Shown: positions 17,637 through 26,399, numbered from the stretch's first letter. The stretch: 64,000 bases of DNA from JAJFJD01 sp965228695 (GCA_965228695.1 CBDDIB010000002.1:1612001-1676000); one strand, 5' to 3'. Notes: generated by a model from the letters alone, not told the origin. Made by a program: numbers and translations.

Positions 17637-17759
17637 ACAGCGGGTCGTTTTGCCGCTTTTTCCTTGCATCCGAGCCCTTGGATTGGAACCATATTCCCGG
17701 GTCTAAAAGACGTTCCGCATAATGGAACGGCACAATAACAATTCGGGAAGGAGGTTTTT

Positions 17760-19787
17760 ATGTCAGGGCGCACACCATCTGCTCCCCGCTGCGCGGCACT
17801 TGTCGGACCATACCTCAGTGGGAAGACCACACTTCTGGAATCGATACTGTTCGCCTGCGGTGCGACGCACCGTAAGGGCAGCATCAAGGAAGGGAACACG
17901 GTCGGCGACGCTTCGGAAGAGGCGCGCGCGCGTAGCATGAGCACAGAGATATCCGCCGCCTCGGCCGAGTTCCTCGGCGAGCAGTGGCATTTTCTAGATT
18001 CTCCCGGCTCGGTCGAATTTGCGCAGGACACCTATTCGGCGCTCATGGTGGCCGATGTCGCAATCGTCGTCTGCGAGCCCGAGGTAAGCCGGGCACTGAC
18101 GCTGGCGCCGCTATTCCATTTCCTCGATACGCACGAAATTCCGCATATGGTCTTCATCAACAAGATGGACCATTCGAACGACCGCGTCGGTGAATTGCTC
18201 GAAGCGATGCAGAGCGTCTCCGAGCGGCCGCTGGCGCTGCGCCACGTACCGATCCGCGAGGGTGACGAAATCACCGGCTATGTGGATCTGGTTTCGGAGC
18301 GCGCCTACGAATACAAACCCGGCGAGAAGTCTTCGTTGATCGAGCTGCCGGATACGGTCAAGGACCGGAACGAGGAAGCGCGCCAGGAACTGTTGGAAAC
18401 GCTGGCCGACTTCGACGACACGCTGTTGGAGCAACTGCTCGAAGACGTGGTGCCGCCGAAGGACGAGATTTATGAATACCTGACCCGCGAACTCCAGGCG
18501 GATCGCGTTGTGCCCGTCTTCCTGGGCGCGGCCGAAATGGACCACGGGGTGCGCCGCCTTCTGAAGGCGTTGCGGCACGAAGCGCCGCCGCCCGAGGCCA
18601 CGTTGGACCGGCTCGGCGGTGCGGACGGCAATCCCCTGGTGCAGGTCTTCAAGACCTACCATCTGCCGCATACGGGCAAGCTATCCGTCGCCCGCGTTTG
18701 GCGCGGCGAGGTCCGGGACGGCGACTCCTTCGGCGAACATCGGGTCAGTGGCCTGTCGCAACTCATGGGGCATACGCTGAACAAGATCGACCGTGCCGGA
18801 TTGGGCGACATCGTCGGTCTCGGCCGGCTCGAAGACATCCATACCGGCGACGTGCTGACCGAGTCCGGGGTCGCCGAAGGATCCCTGGCCTGGTTCGATC
18901 CGATTTCGCCGGTCTATTCGATGGCGATCGCGGCCGAGAAACGGGAGGACGAAGTCAAGCTTTCGACCGGCATCGCCCGGATCGTCGAAGAGGATCCGTC
19001 AGTGTCGGCGGAGCACAACGACGATACCCACGAACTGGTTTTGTGGGGGCAGGGCGACATTCATCTTCAGGTGACCGGCGAGAAGCTGCGCAACCGCTAC
19101 AATGTCGGCATTACGACTTCGCGTCCGCGCGTGCCGTACAAGGAGACGATCCGGAAGACGATCCAGCAGCACGCCCGGCACAAGAAACAGTCGGGCGGGC
19201 ACGGCGAGTTCGGCGACGTGCATCTGGAGATCAAACCGATGCCGCGCGGCCAGGGGTTCGAGTTTATCGACAAGATCACTGGCGGCGTGGTCCCGCGGCA
19301 GTATATTCCGGCCGTCGAACACGGCGTGAAGGAATACATGGATGAGGGCCCGCTGGGTTTCCCGGTGATCGACTTGTCCGTCACGCTCTATGACGGGCAG
19401 CACCATGCGGTGGATTCGTCGGACATGGCCTTCCGCCGGGCCGGCATCCTGGCGATGAAGGATGCATTGCCGCAGTGCAACCCCGTTCTGCTGGAGCCGG
19501 TGGCGTCGGTTACCATTTCGGTGCCGAGCGAGTATACCGGTCAGGCGCAGAGCGTGATCAGCAAGCGGCGCGGCCAAATTCTGGGTTTCGATACCAAGGA
19601 CGGCTGGCAAGGCTGGGACGAGGTTCAGGCGCATATGCCGCAGTCCGAATTGCATGATCTGATCGTCGATCTTCGGTCGTTGACCCTCGGCGTCGGCACC
19701 TTCGAATGGTCGTTCGATCATTTGGCCGAACTGACGGGCCGCGATGCCGACATCATCGTTTCGGAAAGAAAGGAAGCGGCCCAATAG
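17760..19787 (+). CDS. Elongation factor G-like GTPase (FusA paralogue)
   Basis: 675 residues with the EF-G domain order: G domain (P-loop GPYLSGKT at residues 16-23, DSPG in place of the usual DTPG at the G3 motif, NKMD at G4), then domains II-V ending with the EF-G C-terminal beta-alpha fold. The insert and effector sequences differ strongly from canonical EF-G, so this is one of the divergent EF-G-like paralogues of Proteobacteria rather than the translocase of the rpsL-rpsG operon; its role is unknown. A strong SD (AAGGAGG) precedes ATG 17760 and a strong terminator follows, so it is likely monocistronic. Confidence 0.85.
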   Translation: MSGRTPSAPRCAALVGPYLSGKTTLLESILFACGATHRKGSIKEGNTVGDASEEARARSMSTEISAASAEFLGEQWHFLDSPGSVEFAQDTYSALMVADVAIVVCEPEVSRALTLAPLFHFLDTHEIPHMVFINKMDHSNDRVGELLEAMQSVSERPLALRHVPIREGDEITGYVDLVSERAYEYKPGEKSSLIELPDTVKDRNEEARQELLETLADFDDTLLEQLLEDVVPPKDEIYEYLTRELQADRVVPVFLGAAEMDHGVRRLLKALRHEAPPPEATLDRLGGADGNPLVQVFKTYHLPHTGKLSVARVWRGEVRDGDSFGEHRVSGLSQLMGHTLNKIDRAGLGDIVGLGRLEDIHTGDVLTESGVAEGSLAWFDPISPVYSMAIAAEKREDEVKLSTGIARIVEEDPSVSAEHNDDTHELVLWGQGDIHLQVTGEKLRNRYNVGITTSRPRVPYKETIRKTIQQHARHKKQSGGHGEFGDVHLEIKPMPRGQGFEFIDKITGGVVPRQYIPAVEHGVKEYMDEGPLGFPVIDLSVTLYDGQHHAVDSSDMAFRRAGILAMKDALPQCNPVLLEPVASVTISVPSEYTGQAQSVISKRRGQILGFDTKDGWQGWDEVQAHMPQSELHDLIVDLRSLTLGVGTFEWSFDHLAELTGRDADIIVSERKEAAQ

Positions 19788-19812
19788 CCGCCGGCCTTCG
19801 GGCGTAGTATAG

Positions 19813-19848
19813 GAACGGGCGTGCCGGCAATCGGCAGCCCGTTCTTTA
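19813..19848 (+). terminator. Rho-independent terminator of the EF-G-like gene
   Basis: GAACGGGC pairs with GCCCGTTC (19813-19820, 19837-19844), with an inner TGCCG/CGGCA stem and loop GCAAT, followed by TTTAT. It lies 25 bases after the EF-G-like stop codon. Confidence 0.75.
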
Positions 19849-19899
19849 TGTGATGGCGCCAACTCGGCGCCACTCGGAATTCGACAAGGAGAACCCTTC

Positions 19900-20670
19900 A
19901 TGACCGACCGAAACGCGCTTGCGGACAGCCTGATCGAGGCCCGCCGAGCCGGGTCCATCGTGACTCTGTCCGAAACGCCATCGTCCCTCGACGAATCCTA
20001 TGCCGTGCTCGATACGGTCATAGAGCAGTATGGCGACAAGGTCGTCGGGTGGAAGGCCGCGTTCACCAACGATGCGGCAATGGAGAAGATGAAGACGCCG
20101 GAGCCCGCGATGGGCCCGCTGTTCGAATCCTGGGTCTTCCGCAGCGGCGACTCGGTGGCCACGCCCGACAACTGTGCGCGGCTGATCGAGAGTGAATACG
20201 CCTTCATGATGGCGCGCGATCTGCCGGCCCGCGCCGCTGCGTATACGGAGGATGAAGTGGCCGACGCGGTCGCCTCGCTGCATCCTGCGATCGAGATCGC
20301 CCACAGCCGGGTCGACGGCGGGTTCGATATCGGCGCGGCTGTCCTTATCGCCGATCACTGCGCGAATTTCGCCTTCGCGTATGGCGACGGTCTGGCCGAC
20401 TGGCGGGACTTCGATCTGTTGGGCCAGCCGGTGACATTCAGCGTGGACGGCGAGGAAATCGCCGCGGGCAATGGCGGGGCGGTGATGGGACATCCGGTGA
20501 CCTCGCTGACCTGGCTGGTCAACAAGCGGTCGTCGCGCGGCGGCGGCATTTCCGCCGGGCAAATTCTCACGACCGGCACCTGCACGGGCATGCAGCCGGT
20601 GGCGCAAACCTGCAGCATGGTCGCCGATTTTGGCCCGTTGGGTCAGTGCCGTCTCGATTGTACCGCCTAA
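19900..20670 (+). CDS. 2-keto-4-pentenoate hydratase family protein (copy 1)
   Basis: 256-residue protein of the fumarylacetoacetase-fold hydratase/decarboxylase family (MhpD/DmpE-like). The characteristic GWKAAFTN near residue 49, the metal-binding ESEYAFMMARDLP near residues 97-109 and the closing DFGPLGQ are seen. It would hydrate 2-hydroxypenta-2,4-dienoate-type products of aromatic ring cleavage, although no ring-cleavage genes are adjacent. It starts at ATG 19900 with AAGGAG upstream. A clearly related gene follows after 23 bases; the two are tandem paralogues. Confidence 0.82.
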   Translation: MTDRNALADSLIEARRAGSIVTLSETPSSLDESYAVLDTVIEQYGDKVVGWKAAFTNDAAMEKMKTPEPAMGPLFESWVFRSGDSVATPDNCARLIESEYAFMMARDLPARAAAYTEDEVADAVASLHPAIEIAHSRVDGGFDIGAAVLIADHCANFAFAYGDGLADWRDFDLLGQPVTFSVDGEEIAAGNGGAVMGHPVTSLTWLVNKRSSRGGGISAGQILTTGTCTGMQPVAQTCSMVADFGPLGQCRLDCTA

Positions 20671-20693
20671 CAGAACACGGAAAGGAGCAGGCA

Positions 20694-21473
20694 ATGAGCA
20701 ATGCGGAAAAAGCGGCGGATCTCCTGATCGCGGCGCGCCGGGACGAGAACAAGATGGATGCGTTGCCGGGTGGTTTGGAGCCGGCGACGCTAGCGGATGC
20801 CTACGCCATTCAGGATGCGATCATAGCGCGCTCCGACCTGTCGCTGGCGGGATGGAAAGTGGCGCTTACCAATGACGAGGCGATGGCGCGGGCCGATGCG
20901 ACCGAGCCTGCCGCCGGACCGCTTTTTGCGGAGCATGTCGTCGCCAATCCGCAAACCATCGAAGGCGGGGCCAACACCGTCGGCGGTTTCGAATGCGAAT
21001 TCGCGTTCAAGCTGGCCGCCGATATTCCCGCGTCCGGCGCACCTTATACTGCGGAAACCGTGGCAGATGCGATCGAGGCGGTGTATCCGGCGGTGGAGGT
21101 CGTGGGATTGCGCATCGCCAATCGTCCGTCGCTCGGGGTGCGCGGCACCGTCGCCGATCACGCGGGGAACTACAGCTTCGTCTACGGCGATCCGATAGTC
21201 GATTGGCGGAATCTCGACCTGCCGACTTGCGGCGTCCGGCATCTCGTCGACGGCGAGGAAATGGCGGCCAGCAACGGGGCGAATGTCTTGGGCAATCCGG
21301 TGAACTCGCTGGCTTGGCTCGCCAACCATCTGTCGGCACGCGGGTATGAGATGAAGGCCGGTCAATGGGTCACCGCCGGGGCGGCGACCGGGCCGATCCC
21401 GGCGCCGGTCGGCAGCACGATGTCAGCCGATTTCGGCCCGCTCGGCGTCGTGTCGGTCCGCTTCACGTCCTGA
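20694..21473 (+). CDS. 2-keto-4-pentenoate hydratase family protein (copy 2)
   Basis: 259 residues, a tandem paralogue of the preceding gene. It shares GWKVALTN (compare GWKAAFTN), the ECEFAFKLAADIP metal-site region, and the GQWVTAGAATGPIPAPVG and DFGPLG ends. The clear divergence of the two copies suggests an old duplication with separate substrates or a mixed oligomer. Start chosen at ATG 20694 with AAGGAG upstream; in-frame sequence reaching back to 20646 overlaps the end of copy 1. A strong terminator follows. Confidence 0.82.
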   Translation: MSNAEKAADLLIAARRDENKMDALPGGLEPATLADAYAIQDAIIARSDLSLAGWKVALTNDEAMARADATEPAAGPLFAEHVVANPQTIEGGANTVGGFECEFAFKLAADIPASGAPYTAETVADAIEAVYPAVEVVGLRIANRPSLGVRGTVADHAGNYSFVYGDPIVDWRNLDLPTCGVRHLVDGEEMAASNGANVLGNPVNSLAWLANHLSARGYEMKAGQWVTAGAATGPIPAPVGSTMSADFGPLGVVSVRFTS

Positions 21474-21497
21474 GCGGAGATCTAATTCGTCGTATCT

Positions 21498-21537
21498 AAA
21501 GCCGCTGCGCATATGGCATTGCAGCGGCTTTATTTTT
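21498..21537 (+). terminator. Rho-independent terminator after the hydratase pair
   Basis: AAAGCCGCTGC (21498-21508) pairs perfectly with GCAGCGGCTTT (21521-21531) and is followed by ATTTTTC. It separates the hydratase operon from dps. Confidence 0.85.
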
Positions 21538-21598
21538 CGCTCTCTCTAGACTGAAAAACACCGCAATCGACGCTTGAACATTGGGTTTTATTGCATAT

Positions 21599-21615
21599 AT
21601 TAGAATCATTCTAAT
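21599..21615. promoter_or_regulatory. 17-bp palindrome, candidate Irr iron-control element upstream of dps
   Basis: ATTAGAAT-C-ATTCTAAT is a perfect palindrome centred at 21607, 48 bases before the dps start. It closely resembles the alphaproteobacterial iron-control element (TTTAGAA-spacer-TTCTAAA) bound by Irr. Iron- or heme-responsive control of a ferritin-like protein fits, but this is inference from motif likeness. Confidence 0.6.
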
Positions 21616-21662
21616 GAGCAGAATATCAGCGTATGCGATTTGTAGGAGAGGAGAATACAGCG

Positions 21663-22133
21663 ATGGATATCAACATCGGAATCAACGACACGGACCGGAA
21701 GGAAATCGCCGCGGGATTGTCGCGGTTGCTGGCCGATAGCTACACGCTTTACCTGAAGACGCATAACTACCACTGGAATGTGGAAGGGCCGCAGTTCAAC
21801 ACCCTGCACACCATGTTCGAAACCCAATACACCGAACTTGCGCTTGCGGTGGATGAAGTGGCGGAGCGTATCCGCGCGCTCGGCGAACCCGCGCCCGGAA
21901 GCTACAAGGCCTTCTCCGCGCTGTCGTCGATCGACGAACAGGACGGCCGCCTGTCCGCGGACGACATGATCCGGGACCTGGTGTCCGGCCAGGAAGCGGT
22001 GGTTCGGACCGCCCGGTCGGTCTTTCCCACGGTCGAGGCGGCGAACGACGAACCCACGGCGGATCTGCTGACGCAACGGATGCAGATCCACGAGAAGAAC
22101 GCCTGGATGCTGCGCAGTATGTTGGCGGCTTGA
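21663..22133 (+). CDS. dps: Dps family DNA-binding ferritin-like protein
   Basis: 156 residues, normal Dps length. The ferroxidase-site signature is visible as THNYHWNVEGPQFNTLHTMFE (near residues 37-57, His and the downstream Asp/Glu ligands), followed by DEVAERIRALGEPAPGSY. Dps forms a 12-subunit shell that oxidises and stores iron with peroxide and protects DNA. ATG 21663 is chosen over 21633 because GGAGAGGAG lies 9 bases upstream and relatives start just before the first helix. Iron control is suggested by the palindrome at 21599-21615. Confidence 0.92.
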   Translation: MDINIGINDTDRKEIAAGLSRLLADSYTLYLKTHNYHWNVEGPQFNTLHTMFETQYTELALAVDEVAERIRALGEPAPGSYKAFSALSSIDEQDGRLSADDMIRDLVSGQEAVVRTARSVFPTVEAANDEPTADLLTQRMQIHEKNAWMLRSMLAA

Positions 22134-22265
22134 TCGGTCTAAATTTCGGGACCGGATGGCGCTTGAGCACCAACCGGTTCCTTATTGATGGTATCTCGAC
22201 CGGTATCGACGAATTACTGCGGTTGGTGCGGCAAATCCGCTATTCTTTGGCGATCACAAACACGT

Positions 22266-22286
22266 TTATTCGCTTTTCACGAATAA
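22266..22286. promoter_or_regulatory. Inverted repeat TTATTCG-N7-CGAATAA upstream of msrP
   Basis: Perfect 7-bp arms at 22266-22272 and 22280-22286 around a 7-base spacer, 43 bases before the msrP start. The size and place suit a repressor or activator dimer site. No regulator can be named from the motif. Confidence 0.4.
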
Positions 22287-22329
22287 TCCGTAGGATGTCC
22301 GTCGGATTGAATAGAGAGAGGATGCCGCG

Positions 22330-23307
22330 ATGCTTCTTCGAGTAAGGAAAGGGTGGGAGTTACCCGAGTCCGCCGCGACGGACGAGTCCGTGTTCCGGCA
22401 ACGGCGGCAACTGGTCAAATCGGTGGGGCTTGGTTCGGTTCTTCTCGCCGGCGGCGGGATGGGACTACCGGCGCTGGCATCGACCGGCGGCGATCCGTCG
22501 GCGTCCCTGTACCCGGTCAAACGCAACGAGAAATACACGCTCGACCGCGACTTGACCGAAGAGAAATACGCGATCACCTACAATAATTTTTACGAGTTCG
22601 GCAGCCACAAGAAAATCTCGGTGGCGGCGCAGAATCTGGTGATCCGCCCGTGGACGGTCAAAATCGACGGCGCGGTGGAAAAGGAACTCACCGTCGATAT
22701 CGACGCGCTACTCAAACAGATGCCGCTCGAGGAACGTCTCTATCGCTTTCGTTGCGTCGAGGCGTGGGCGATGGCGGTTCCGTGGAGCGGGTTTCCTCTC
22801 AAGGCGCTGGTCGATTTTGCGAATCCACTGGGCTCGGCCAAATACGTTCAGATGGAAACGCTGGCCGACAAGAAGACCATGCCGGGTCTCAATCAGTTCT
22901 GGTACCCCTGGCCCTATCTCGAGGGGCTCAGCATCGCGGAAGCGACCAACGATCTCGCGTTTATCGCGACAGGACTCTATGGCAAACCGATTCCCAAGCA
23001 GAACGGCGCGCCGTTGCGGTTGGCCGTGCCCTGGAAATACGGATTCAAGTCGATCAAGTCGATCGTCCGGTTCACCTTCACGGAGAAGCGGCCGGTCAGT
23101 TTCTGGGAAAAGACCCAAGGCAAGGAATACGGCTTCTGGGCGAATGTGAACCCGAAGGTCGATCATCCCCGGTGGAGCCAGGCCACGGAGCAGCTTCTAG
23201 GCAAATCCGGGCGGGTGCCGACCCTGCTCTACAACGGCTATGCAGAGCATGTCGCGCATCTTTACAAGGATTTGCAGAAATCTGAGGGCGATCGATTGTT
23301 CCGATAA
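22330..23307 (+). CDS. msrP: Protein-methionine-sulfoxide reductase catalytic subunit MsrP (YedY)
   Basis: 325-residue periplasmic molybdoenzyme that repairs oxidised methionines. A Tat signal is seen as QRRQLVKSVGLGSVLLAGG (about residues 23-42), and the Mo-coordinating Cys lies in YRFRCVEAWAMAVPW near residue 142. The family segments YNNFYEFG, PWKYGFKSIKSIVRFTF and LYNGYAEHVAHLY are all present. The heme-membrane partner MsrQ normally follows in the same operon, but here the next gene is a LysR regulator on the opposite strand, so electron supply must come from elsewhere. Confidence 0.93.
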   Translation: MLLRVRKGWELPESAATDESVFRQRRQLVKSVGLGSVLLAGGGMGLPALASTGGDPSASLYPVKRNEKYTLDRDLTEEKYAITYNNFYEFGSHKKISVAAQNLVIRPWTVKIDGAVEKELTVDIDALLKQMPLEERLYRFRCVEAWAMAVPWSGFPLKALVDFANPLGSAKYVQMETLADKKTMPGLNQFWYPWPYLEGLSIAEATNDLAFIATGLYGKPIPKQNGAPLRLAVPWKYGFKSIKSIVRFTFTEKRPVSFWEKTQGKEYGFWANVNPKVDHPRWSQATEQLLGKSGRVPTLLYNGYAEHVAHLYKDLQKSEGDRLFR

Positions 23308-23387
23308 TGCACTTTATGCGGGCAACCGGAAGGCGGTAAAGTTGCCTGGGTTGATAGGCGTTGGCCGTAATGCGTTGTTGCCCCCAT

Positions 23388-23520
23388 AAAAAAGCCGGGC
23401 CTACGAAAGGCCCGGCAAAGTAAACAGGGAGGCTTCACGTCTGGGAGACGTCAAAGCCCGGTCGATCGTCGAAATAGCGTCTCCGCCTCGACGGACGACC
23501 GGTAGATGTATTGCGGCTTT
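23388..23520 (-). ncRNA. Candidate minus-strand small RNA with CCUCC motif and strong terminator
   Basis: The 364-base gap 23308-23671 holds no convincing coding region. On the minus strand it contains a hairpin ACGTCT-CCC-AGACGT (23451-23437), then a single-stranded stretch with CCUCCCU (23432-23426, complementary to a Shine-Dalgarno sequence), then the terminator hairpin GCCGGGCCT/AGGCCCGGC (23416-23394) and TTTTTT (23393-23388). This layout resembles alphaproteobacterial small RNAs with anti-SD loops. The 5' end is a guess. Alternatively it is only the 3' UTR of the LysR gene, 255 bases away. Confidence 0.4.
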
Positions 23521-23671
23521 GCAACAATCTACTTATAGAAATAGTAACTCGGCCAATGCATGACTACGTTCATTTTTTCATCACAGTTATGCGTTTAATG
23601 CATGGCAAGTTCTGGCCGTTGTATTTCCAAGAAATTCTGACGTGCCGCCCAATTCGTCGCGGTGCGGAAAT

Positions 23672-24562
23672 CTAAAATTGATGCTCCGCGATCTTACGCA
23701 GTAGGAAATCGCGAAAGACGCCAATTCGTTTCGAATGCCGCAATTCCTCCGGATAGACGAAATAAGCCTGGAACGACGGTCCGTTGATTTCGGGCAACAC
23801 CCGGCGCAGATTCGAGTCGCCGGGGATCGCGTAATCGGGCAAGCCGGCCAGGCCCAGGCCGCTTCGGCAGGCGCGGTAGATGCCGTAGATATTGTTGACG
23901 CGCAGGACGGGCCGCCGCTGTGACTCCGGACTGGCGCCCAATTCCAGGATCCAGTTCACATGCGGCACCGGGGCCGGCCATTCTTCGCCGTAAACCAGCA
24001 GGCGGTGCCTATCCAAATCTTCCGGCGTGGTTGGTGCGCCATATTCCTCGAGATACTCGGCCGAGCCGTAGAGATGCGTGTGAACCGTCAGCAATGGCCG
24101 TTGGATCAGGTCCGGCCGGGTCGGCGGTTGCAGGCGCACCGAGATATCGGCTTCCCGCATGCCAAGGTCGAGTTCGGTGTCGGTCAAAATCAGCGTAACG
24201 TCGACTTCCGGGTAGAGCTCGATGAATTCCTTGATCCGCGAGGTAAGCCACAGCGATCCGAGGCCGATCGTGGTGGTGACCTTCAGGGGACCGGATGGCC
24301 GGTCTTTGTTTTCGCTTAACAGCGATTCGGTGATCGCCAGTTTGTGGAAGACATCGTGGGCGGTGCGATACAGCAATTCGCCCTGCTCGGTCAGAATCAA
24401 GCCGCGGGCATGGCGGTGGAACAACGTCGTCTTCAGGCTTTCTTCCAGCGCGCTGATCTGCCGGCTCACGGCCGATTGGCTGAGGTTCAGCAACTCGCCG
24501 CCATGCGTGAAGCTGCCGGCTTCGGCGACTGCGTGAAAAACCCGTAGCTTATCCCAGTCCAT
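23672..24562 (-). CDS. LysR-family transcriptional regulator
   Basis: 296 residues, standard length. The N-terminal winged helix-turn-helix is clear (MDWDKLRVFHAVAEAGSFTH, then LLNLSQSAVSRQISALEESL), and the C-terminal type 2 periplasmic-binding-like effector domain spans residues about 90-290. Neighbours are the msrP gene (convergent) and a 2OG-Fe(II) oxygenase gene upstream on the same strand, 51 bases away. The target is unknown. Confidence 0.9.
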   Translation of the reverse strand: MDWDKLRVFHAVAEAGSFTHGGELLNLSQSAVSRQISALEESLKTTLFHRHARGLILTEQGELLYRTAHDVFHKLAITESLLSENKDRPSGPLKVTTTIGLGSLWLTSRIKEFIELYPEVDVTLILTDTELDLGMREADISVRLQPPTRPDLIQRPLLTVHTHLYGSAEYLEEYGAPTTPEDLDRHRLLVYGEEWPAPVPHVNWILELGASPESQRRPVLRVNNIYGIYRACRSGLGLAGLPDYAIPGDSNLRRVLPEINGPSFQAYFVYPEELRHSKRIGVFRDFLLRKIAEHQF

Positions 24563-24613
24563 CGTAAGCCACTCGCATGGATCGAGGTCGAGCGATTCCC
24601 GGGAGGCGGCCGA

Positions 24614-25237
24614 TCATCCGAACCGCACCTTCTTGACCAAAGCGGAAACACGGTGGCGGAAATGCTCTTTCCGGAGATAGGCGGTGTCCCGGACCCAGTT
24701 CAGTTGCATCGACCGCCGTTGGCCGTCGAACGGTTTATGCCCATGCCACGCTTTTTCGCTGCAGCGGAAGGCCAGCATGGTCCCGGCGTCCGGCGGGACC
24801 TCGGCGCTGTAATCCTCGATGTCGTCGGCGCTGCGCAGCAGGCGGAGGCGTCCGCCGTCGGCTTCCCAGCTGTCGTTTACATAGATGAGAACCGTTACCA
24901 GCTTGCCCAACGAATCCGTATGTATCTGGCCGTCGCTCGGCTTGCAGTGGCCGCGTACCGTCAGCATCGACGGTTGGTTGACCAAATCCATATCGAACTT
25001 GTCACCCATGGCCGTCGCCATCTCGGGCCCTTGCAGGGCCTCGGAAAGGCGGCGGAAGGCACCGCCGTAGGTCAACGATTTGAGCGGGAAGCTGCCGGGC
25101 CGGTCGATCGCGGGAAAGTCCGCTTCGATCTCCGCTACCGAATCGGGTTTCAAGAACCCAGGGACGATCAGATGATCGAACGGTTCATGCTGCAGAATGG
25201 CGGCTTCCAGTGCCGGGAAATCGAGCATCATGGACAT
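24614..25237 (-). CDS. 2OG-Fe(II) oxygenase-like protein
   Basis: 207 residues. The central double-stranded beta-helix with IHTDSLGKLVTVLIYVN gives the His-x-Asp metal pair near residue 106, DGGRLRLLRS follows, and the distal His is probably in WHGHKPFDGQRRSMQLNW, whose Arg would hold 2-oxoglutarate. It is prolyl-hydroxylase-like in shape, acting on a small molecule or sugar-linked substrate that cannot be named. ATG 25237 is chosen; a TTG two codons upstream (25243) is also open. It lies between the LysR and the ELM1-like genes, all on the minus strand. Confidence 0.72.
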   Translation of the reverse strand: MSMMLDFPALEAAILQHEPFDHLIVPGFLKPDSVAEIEADFPAIDRPGSFPLKSLTYGGAFRRLSEALQGPEMATAMGDKFDMDLVNQPSMLTVRGHCKPSDGQIHTDSLGKLVTVLIYVNDSWEADGGRLRLLRSADDIEDYSAEVPPDAGTMLAFRCSEKAWHGHKPFDGQRRSMQLNWVRDTAYLRKEHFRHRVSALVKKVRFG

Positions 25238-25335
25238 ATCCAACAGAGTTCCGATGCCAGTGGGGTGAAGATATACGGAATGCCCCGATTATAGGCAATG
25301 CGGCATTCAAACCGCAGGGTCATGGGCGAACCCGA

Positions 25336-26307
25336 TTATGCCCCGCAATTGGCCTGATCCATACGGCGGTTCAGTTCGGCCGCGACGCGCATTGTCTCAT
25401 TGAGCGGCTCATAGGACCAGGAGTCCAGCGTGCCGTCGAACGGGCGGGTGAATCCGGTTTCCGTCAAAGATCTGTGGAATGCGGCGAACTTGCTGTCCCG
25501 ACGGCTTTCCAGCTCGACGACATAGACCGGCTTTCCCGTGGAACAGGCTTCCGACGCCATGTTGACGGAATCGCAGGTCACGACGATGGCATCCGCCGAG
25601 CCAAGGTAGCCGAGGTAGGGGTTGTCGCCGGTGCCGTCCCAAAACACGCACGGCAGCGCTGCCAGCCGGTTCCGCAAGCGGGATTCCGCGGCCTTACCGG
25701 TCCGCCGCGATGCCGTCACCATGAGGCTCGCGCCGAAATCCCGTGTGAGACGCTGCAGGCCATCCGCCAGCCGGTCGGTTACTTCGTCGGTGAGGCGATA
25801 GACGCTGTTGTTGCCGCCAATCAGAACGGCCACGCGGGGATGCGGCAGATGGGCCAGTTTCGGGGCGAGATCGGCCGCGGCCGCCGACAGTTTCTGCGGC
25901 GTGACGCGATGCAGCGATCCTAGTACGGGGATAACGTTCGGCCCTTCCAGGCCGTCATGCTTCGGACTTGCGATCAGATCGAAACGCCGGGGATCGACCC
26001 GGGGGTGCTCCACATGGATATGGAAACTACGGCCCCGGCCACGCGATTTGACCCAGAGGGCAGGGCCGACCGCATGTCTGCCGCAACTGACGATCAGGTC
26101 GGGCGGGGTACCGGCCAGGCTGTCCGCATCGCCGCCGAGTCCGGAAACGCCAGGCGGCCAGATCGCCGCCGGTAGCCAGCGCCAGGGAATGGCGGGCCGG
26201 ATGGTTTTTTCGACAGTGTCGAACCCCATGGCGTCGGCCAGACCCATCGCCTGTGTAACGTGTCCGGCCTTGCCGTCGGTGATCACCCAGGTGGTGCGGT
26301 CGGTCAT
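25336..26307 (-). CDS. ELM1-family (mitochondrial fission ELM1-like) protein
   Basis: 323 residues. It opens TTWVITDGKAGHVTQAMGLA and carries ISCGRHA-like and IGGNNSVYRL segments plus VTCDSVNMASEACSTGKPVY, the conserved marks of the alphaproteobacterial ELM1 family, which looks like a glycosyltransferase GT-B fold. The bacterial role is not known; envelope or membrane-lipid glycosylation has been considered. Divergently transcribed from an Lrp-type regulator over a 122-base region with an AT-rich inverted repeat. Confidence 0.83.
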   Translation of the reverse strand: MTDRTTWVITDGKAGHVTQAMGLADAMGFDTVEKTIRPAIPWRWLPAAIWPPGVSGLGGDADSLAGTPPDLIVSCGRHAVGPALWVKSRGRGRSFHIHVEHPRVDPRRFDLIASPKHDGLEGPNVIPVLGSLHRVTPQKLSAAAADLAPKLAHLPHPRVAVLIGGNNSVYRLTDEVTDRLADGLQRLTRDFGASLMVTASRRTGKAAESRLRNRLAALPCVFWDGTGDNPYLGYLGSADAIVVTCDSVNMASEACSTGKPVYVVELESRRDSKFAAFHRSLTETGFTRPFDGTLDSWSYEPLNETMRVAAELNRRMDQANCGA

Positions 26308-26362
26308 CGGTCCATCGGCCGCCGCCCCGCCGATGGTCCGGCGGCGTAGGCGCCATTCTTGA

Positions 26363-26399
26363 AATAATATTTCGTCTTTTCAGTTTTTGTAATATTATT
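26363..26399. promoter_or_regulatory. AT-rich inverted repeat between ELM1-like and Lrp genes
   Basis: AATAATATT (26363-26371) and AATATTATT (26391-26399) are perfect reverse complements with a 19-base spacer, inside the divergent promoter region. AT-rich symmetrical sites are typical of Lrp/AsnC autoregulation. Confidence 0.4.
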
